Assembly (NCBI GenBank): GCA_003242605.1
Contig: QGUZ01000161.1
Location: forward strand, 1 to 11,185
Reading direction: 5' to 3'
From: Actinomycetota bacterium
Lineage (GTDB): Bacteria; Actinomycetota; Actinomycetes; Streptosporangiales; Streptosporangiaceae
DNA: 11,185 nt
Notes under the pieces: model-generated
Seen by the model: only the letters and a program-made list of their open reading frames with translations
Told to the model about the DNA's origin: nothing
The model's database searches: none
Part shown: in pieces, positions 7,099 through 11,185 of the stretch
How the letters are laid out: each line of letters opens with the position of its first letter
How positions within the stretch are numbered: position 1 is the stretch's first letter
Translations under genes and position numbers: made by a program

Positions 7099-7415
7099 TC
7101 GGTAAGCCCGGGCGGGTTCGCTCGTCTTTATCGGCGACAAGCGCGAAAAGTCAGATTCACGCCCGTTCAGGTCTGTAATCCGAAAAACGCCCCGTCGGCC
7201 ATCCGGAGAATCCGGCCCCTCGCCGTATCGCGGAGGCGACCGCCGATTCCCGGGCGACCCGCGCTCTCGGCTGCGATCGGCGTGAACCGATGTCCGGTTT
7301 TCCGCGTATCACGAGGCGACGCGATGGATATGCACCGGTCGGTGATTCCTTTGGGCGCTTCGCCCTGCGGGAAGGGGTGGCGGGTGTGTCGGTGGGCATG
7401 CTGAGGCCCGAACAC
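7099..7415. other. Upstream region of hypF, with one short candidate leader frame
   Basis: This 317-base stretch contains no gene of recognisable family. It should hold the hypF promoter, which I could not place. The one item that stands out is a 26-codon frame at 7324-7404 with a GAGG sequence seven bases before its ATG; it ends eleven bases before the preferred hypF start. The purine-rich GGAAGGGG at 7370-7377 could also serve a GTG start of hypF at 7386. Confidence 0.4.
7324..7404 (+). CDS. Possible short leader peptide before hypF
   Basis: A 26-residue frame, MDMHRSVIPLGASPCGKG followed by eight more residues, with cysteines at 15, 22 and 26. ATG 7324 has GAGG at 7313-7316 at ideal spacing, and the frame ends TGCTGA just before the GAGG that would serve hypF at 7416, an arrangement suited to translational coupling. 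There is no recognised family, and a frame this short may be chance. It overlaps the longer N-terminal variants of hypF in another frame, so both cannot be right if those are translated. Confidence 0.2.
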   Translation: MDMHRSVIPLGASPCGKGWRVCRWAC

Positions 7416-9692
7416 ATGAGCGAGGCACGGATCCGATGCCGCATTCGGGTCGAGGGCATCGTGCAGGGCGTCGGGTTCCGGTCGTTCGTGTACGCGCTCG
7501 CCCGGGAGCTGGGCCTGGCCGGGATGGTGAGCGACGACGCCGGCGGGGTGGTGATCGAGGTCGAGGGGCCGATGACCGCGATCTCCCGGTTCGAGCGGTC
7601 GGTCCGCCGGGATCCGCCGCCGCTCGCCGTGGTCTCGCGCGTGGTGGTGGAGCCGATCCCGGCGCTCGGCGAGCAGGGGTTCGCGATCATCGCCAGCCGG
7701 GGCGACGAGCGGCAGGCGTCGATCGAGCCCGACACCGCGACCTGCGCCGACTGCCTGCGCGAGCTGTTCGACCCCATCGACCGCCGGTACCGGTACGCGT
7801 TCATCAGCTGCGCCGCCTGCGGCCCCCGGTTCACCATCGCCAAGGACGTGCCGTACCAGCGGTCGGCCACCACGATGGCCGGCTTTCCCATGTGCGCGGC
7901 GTGCGAGCGGGAGTACCACGACCCGGCGGACCGGCGCTTCCACGCCGAGCAGAACTGCTGCCCGGCCTGCGGGCCGACGCTGCGCATCGTGACCGCGGAC
8001 GGCGAGACCGTCCAGGGGGACCCGATCACGGCGGCGGCGCGGCTCATCCGGGCCGGGCGGATCGTTGCGGTCAAGGGCCTCGGCGGCTACCACCTCGCGG
8101 CCGACGCCCGGGACGAGAACGCGGCGATCACGCTGCGGGCGCGCAAGATCCGGGAGGACAAGCCGTTCCCGGTGATGGTGCCCGACCTCGCCACGGCCGA
8201 GGAGCTGTGCGAGCTCGACGACACGGCCCGGCGGCTGCTCACCGAGCCGTGGCGGCCGATCGTGGTGGCGCCGCGGCGCGAGGGCGCCCGGATCGCCTCG
8301 GCGGTCGCGCCGGACAACCGGTTCCTCGGGCTCATCCTGCCGTACACGCCGCTGCACCACCTGCTCGCCGCCGAGCTCGCCGCGCCGTTCATCCTCACCG
8401 GCGGGAACGCCTCCGGCGAGCCGCCGGTGCACGACGACGAGCACGTCGTCAAGCGGCTCGGCGAGATCGCCGACGCGTTCCTCATGCACGACCGGCCGAT
8501 CCACGTGCGCACCGAGGACTCGGTGGTGCGGGTGCAGGGCGGCACGGTGACCCCGCTGCGGCGCTCCCGCGGGTACGCGCCGCAGCCGCTGCCGCTGCCG
8601 GTGGCGCCGCCCCGGCCGGTGCTCGGCTGCGGGGCCGAGCGGCGCAACACCTTCTGCCTCGCCAAGGACGGGCACGCGTACCTGTCGCACCACATCGGGG
8701 ACGTGCGGGACCTCGCCGCGCTCAAGACGTTCCGGGAGGGCATCGCGCACTTCGGGCGGCTGGTCGACATCGTGCCCCGGGTGATCGCCTACGACCTCAA
8801 CCCGGAGTTCCTCACCACCAAGTACGCCCGGGAGTCGCAGGGCGTGGAGCTGGTGGCGGTGCAGCACCACCACGCGCACATCGCCTCCTGCCTCGCCGAC
8901 AACGGGGAGGCCGGGCCGGTGATCGGGGTCGCCTTCGACGGGCTCGGGTACGGCCCGGACGGCACGATCTGGGGCGGCGAGATCCTCGTCGCCGACCTGC
9001 TCGGGTACCGGCGGGCGGGGCACCTGCTGCCGGTGCCGATGCCGGGCGGCCAGCTCGCGATCCGGGAGCCGTGGCGCATGGCCGCCGCCTACCTCGACGC
9101 GGCGCCGGGCGCGCCGGAGACGACGCCGCTGCGGCAGCGGCGGGCGAGCCGGTGGGAGCTGGTGGTGCGGTCCGCGCGCAGCGGGACCAACAGCCCGCTG
9201 ACGTCGAGCGCGGGACGGCTGTTCGACGCGGTGTCGGCGCTGCTCGGCGTGCGCGAGATGGTCAACTACGACGGGCAGGCCGCGATCGAGCTGGAGCAGC
9301 ACGCCGACCCCACGGTGCACGACGACTACCCGGTGCGGGTGCTCGGCGGCCACCCGCTGCTGCTCGACGGCCCGGACCTGGTCCGCTCGGTCGCCGACGA
9401 TCTCAACGCGGGCACCGAGACCCCGGTGATCGCGGCCCGGTTCCACAACAGCCTCGCCAAGCTGGTCGTCGAGGCGTGCGATCGGGTGCGCACCGCCACG
9501 AGCATCGGCACGGTGGCGCTGTCCGGCGGGGTCTTCCAGAACCAGCTCCTGCTTGACCGGCTCGTGCCGGAGCTGTGCGAGCGGGGCTTTAGGGTGCTCA
9601 CCCACCGGCGCGTGCCGCCGAACGACGGCGGCATCAGCTTCGGCCAGGTCGCGATCGCCGCCGCCCTCGACGCCGCCCGCGGCAGACGCTAG
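7416..9692 (+). CDS. hypF: Carbamoyltransferase HypF for [NiFe]-hydrogenase maturation
   Basis: Cytosolic enzyme that uses carbamoyl phosphate and ATP to carbamoylate the C-terminal cysteine of HypE, the source of the cyanide ligands on the hydrogenase iron. From ATG 7416 the protein has 758 residues, close to the usual 750 or so. The domains are in the normal order: acylphosphatase (about 6-95, with VEGIVQGVGFR at 12-22); two zinc fingers of the form C-x2-C-x18-C-x2-C (C110, C113, C132, C135 and C160, C163, C182, C185); YrdC-like (about 195-375, with KGLGGYHL from 220); and a Kae1/TobZ-like carbamoyltransferase domain (VQHHHAHIAS with H484 and H488; FDGLGYGPDGTIWGGE; LSGGVFQNQ from 702; NDGGISFGQ near 735). 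In the acylphosphatase module Arg22 is kept, but the catalytic Asn position is Asp40. GAGG at 7403-7406 supports ATG 7416; GTG 7386, ATG 7398 and ATG 7290 are in-frame alternatives that only add a non-homologous tail. No other hyp or hydrogenase gene is in view. Confidence 0.95.
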   Translation: MSEARIRCRIRVEGIVQGVGFRSFVYALARELGLAGMVSDDAGGVVIEVEGPMTAISRFERSVRRDPPPLAVVSRVVVEPIPALGEQGFAIIASRGDERQASIEPDTATCADCLRELFDPIDRRYRYAFISCAACGPRFTIAKDVPYQRSATTMAGFPMCAACEREYHDPADRRFHAEQNCCPACGPTLRIVTADGETVQGDPITAAARLIRAGRIVAVKGLGGYHLAADARDENAAITLRARKIREDKPFPVMVPDLATAEELCELDDTARRLLTEPWRPIVVAPRREGARIASAVAPDNRFLGLILPYTPLHHLLAAELAAPFILTGGNASGEPPVHDDEHVVKRLGEIADAFLMHDRPIHVRTEDSVVRVQGGTVTPLRRSRGYAPQPLPLPVAPPRPVLGCGAERRNTFCLAKDGHAYLSHHIGDVRDLAALKTFREGIAHFGRLVDIVPRVIAYDLNPEFLTTKYARESQGVELVAVQHHHAHIASCLADNGEAGPVIGVAFDGLGYGPDGTIWGGEILVADLLGYRRAGHLLPVPMPGGQLAIREPWRMAAAYLDAAPGAPETTPLRQRRASRWELVVRSARSGTNSPLTSSAGRLFDAVSALLGVREMVNYDGQAAIELEQHADPTVHDDYPVRVLGGHPLLLDGPDLVRSVADDLNAGTETPVIAARFHNSLAKLVVEACDRVRTATSIGTVALSGGVFQNQLLLDRLVPELCERGFRVLTHRRVPPNDGGISFGQVAIAAALDAARGRR

Positions 9693-9729
9693 GCCGCCCA
9701 CCCGGACCCGCCGAACGGTGCCCGCGCCG

Positions 9730-9768
9730 CGAGCCGTACGGCGGCCGCCCGGCGTGCGGTACGGCTCG
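9730..9768. terminator. Inverted repeat between convergent genes, likely bidirectional terminator
   Basis: CGAGCCGTAC (9730-9739) and its exact reverse complement GTACGGCTCG (9759-9768) enclose 19 GC-rich bases, including the self-complementary GGCGGCCGCC at 9740-9749. The repeat lies 37 bases after the hypF stop and 72 bases beyond the stop of the opposing phosphatase gene, so it can fold in either transcript. There is no T tract. Confidence 0.55.
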
Positions 9769-9840
9769 GCGGTGGCGGCCCGCCCGCGCCTCCTCGCCGG
9801 CGGCCGCACCGCGGCGGCCCGGCCCCCGCGCTCGGCCGGC

Positions 9841-11185
9841 TCAGCGGGGTTCGGGGAGGACCTGCAGGGCGAGCACGCAGGTGTCGTCCTCGGGGTTGCC
9901 GATGTCGAACGCGGCGAGCATGCGCTCGGGGTCGGCGGGCGCGCCGCCGCCCTCGCGCGCCGCGCGCCGCAGCGCCCGGGCCGGGTCGGCGAGGTCGCCG
10001 CCGCGCCGTTCCACCAGGCCGTCGGTGTAGAGCAGGACGAGGTCGCCCGGGCGCAGCGCGACGGTGGTGGCGCGGTAGACGGCCTCCTCGGTGGCGCCGA
10101 GCAGCGGCCCGAAGTCGTTGCGCAGCCGCCGGGCGCGGCCGCCGCGGACGAGGATGGGCGCGGGGTGGCCGGCGCGGGCCCAGGTGAGGCGCCGGGTCGC
10201 CGGGTCGAAGTGGGCCACGACCGCGGTCGCGGTCGCGGTCTGCTCCTGCACCTGCAGCACGAGCCGGTTGAGGCAGCGCAGGATCGCCGCGGGACCGGCC
10301 CCGGTGAAGGCGACGCCGAGCAGGGCGTTGCGGAGCTGGGCCATGCGGGCCGCCGCGGGCAGGCCGTGCCCGCTCGCGTCGCCGATGACGATCAGCACCC
10401 GGCCGTCCGGCAGCGCGGTCGCCTCGTACCAGTCACCGCCCACCTGGGCGGTGTTCTCCGCCGGGTGGTAGCGGACCGCGACGCGCAGGCCGGGCAGGTC
10501 CGTCCGCACCTCGGGCAGCAGGGCGCGCTGCATCTCCTCGGCGAGCCGTACCCGCTGCCGCTCCAGCTCCAGCCTCGACTGGGCGAGCTGCTCCTCGACC
10601 TCGCGGCGGGCGGTGATGTCCTGCATCACGCCGCGGAACGCGATCGGGCGGCCGAGGTCGTCGAGCACCGGCTCGGCGGTCGCGGCGATGTGCCGCTCGC
10701 CCACCCGGAACTCGAACGTCTGCGGCCGGTGCAGCTCGGTGAGCGCGGTGAGGGCGCGGCGCACGTCGGGTGCGTCCTCGGGGTGGACGTGATCGGGGAT
10801 CTCGTCGAGCGCGAGCGGCAGCCGGTCCGCCCGGTCGCGGAAGATCTCGTACAGCTCGCCGGTCCACGAGGTCTCACCGGTGACGAGGTTCCACTCGGCC
10901 CAGCCGAGCCGCCCCATGCGCTCGACGTCGCGCAGGTGCGCGGCGAGGCGGGCCTGGTGGTCGAGGAACTGCCAGCTCACCAGCAGCAGCTCGGGGCCGA
11001 TCCGGTGGGCGCGCACGCTGAGCACGACCGGGCACAGCACGCCGCTCACCGGCGCCTGGTAGGTGACCGGGCCGAGCCGTACCGGCTCGCCGGTCTGCAG
11101 CACCTTGACGTACGCCTCGAAGATGCCGGAGGGCCCGATGCCGGGGAACGCCTCGCGCGGCGGGCGGCCGGGGACGCTGTCGCCG
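9841..11185 (-). CDS. PAS-domain SpoIIE/PP2C-type serine phosphatase, 5' end off window
   Basis: Regulatory protein phosphatase of the PPM/SpoIIE class, which in actinomycetes typically dephosphorylates anti-anti-sigma (STAS) partners in partner-switching pathways. The frame is open to the right edge, so the N-terminus is missing; GTG 11103 is only an internal codon. From the edge it reads a PAS-like segment (GPSGIFEAYVKVLQTGEPV, about 11130-11074), then a second PAS/PAC unit (about 10920-10610, with WNLVTGE and FRGVMQDIT), a short coiled-coil linker (about 10605-10535), and the phosphatase domain. Metal-site motifs are VGGDWYE (10440-10420), GDASGHG (10383-10363), YTDGL (about 10026-10012) and EDDT near 9890. 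LLPE before the catalytic domain is typical. All expected Asp residues are present, so it should be active. No membrane segment is visible in the part seen. It converges on hypF, and no sigma, STAS or kinase partner is in the window, so its target is unknown. Confidence 0.93.
   Translation of the reverse strand, partial: GDSVPGRPPREAFPGIGPSGIFEAYVKVLQTGEPVRLGPVTYQAPVSGVLCPVVLSVRAHRIGPELLLVSWQFLDHQARLAAHLRDVERMGRLGWAEWNLVTGETSWTGELYEIFRDRADRLPLALDEIPDHVHPEDAPDVRRALTALTELHRPQTFEFRVGERHIAATAEPVLDDLGRPIAFRGVMQDITARREVEEQLAQSRLELERQRVRLAEEMQRALLPEVRTDLPGLRVAVRYHPAENTAQVGGDWYEATALPDGRVLIVIGDASGHGLPAAARMAQLRNALLGVAFTGAGPAAILRCLNRLVLQVQEQTATATAVVAHFDPATRRLTWARAGHPAPILVRGGRARRLRNDFGPLLGATEEAVYRATTVALRPGDLVLLYTDGLVERRGGDLADPARALRRAAREGGGAPADPERMLAAFDIGNPEDDTCVLALQVLPEPR

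Noticed and set aside
6499..7140. 213-codon minus-strand frame covering the nuclease-like gene
   Set aside because: Residues of the PD-(D/E)XK-type family appear in the frame starting at 7046; this one is Arg/Gly/Ala-rich and motif-free.
7167..9809. 880-codon open frame on the minus strand opposite hypF
   Set aside because: hypF has every expected domain and metal-binding Cys on the plus strand; the antisense frame has no motif and skewed composition.

Overview
The window is GC-rich (about 70 percent by eye), uses GTG starts and codons ending in G or C, and carries gene families common in actinomycetes. It reads as a chromosomal segment of an actinomycete, plausibly a Streptosporangiales-type organism; the order is an inference and was not tested. 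I found no tRNA, rRNA, CRISPR array, insertion sequence or phage gene.

Left half (1-5867) is a cell-surface polysaccharide locus with two divergent arms. Leftward run a GT4 glycosyltransferase (825-2489) and then a nucleotide-sugar 6-dehydrogenase that leaves the window at its left edge (1-698). Rightward run a UDP-N-acetylglucosamine 2-epimerase (2547-3728) and a two-domain glycosyltransferase (3766-5838) that joins a CgeB-like GT-B module to a GT2 GT-A module. Epimerase plus dehydrogenase would give an N-acetyl-hexosaminuronic acid donor such as UDP-ManNAcA, and the transferases would place it in a glycan, possibly a teichuronic-acid-like polymer. The rightward arm ends at a perfect GC-rich hairpin (5847-5867).

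Middle (5868-7415) is mostly non-coding apart from a broken gene (6140-7046, minus strand) for a PD-(D/E)XK-like actinobacterial protein of the Rpn/DUF4351 type. Its two halves are in different frames, and a small internal deletion is the likely cause.

Right part: hypF (about 7416-9692, plus strand), the carbamoyltransferase for [NiFe]-hydrogenase maturation, is complete but has no other hyp gene beside it. It converges on a PAS-SpoIIE/PP2C-type serine phosphatase (9841 to the right edge, minus strand, 5' end missing), with a long inverted repeat between the two that could terminate both.

Nothing here is clearly a new defence or mobile system. The items most worth a second look are the fused GT-B/GT-A transferase, the GT4 enzyme with an unassigned N-terminal extension and AT-richer ends, a cluster of CCAAG motifs before the dehydrogenase, the frameshifted nuclease-like gene, and an Asn-to-Asp change at the acylphosphatase site of HypF.
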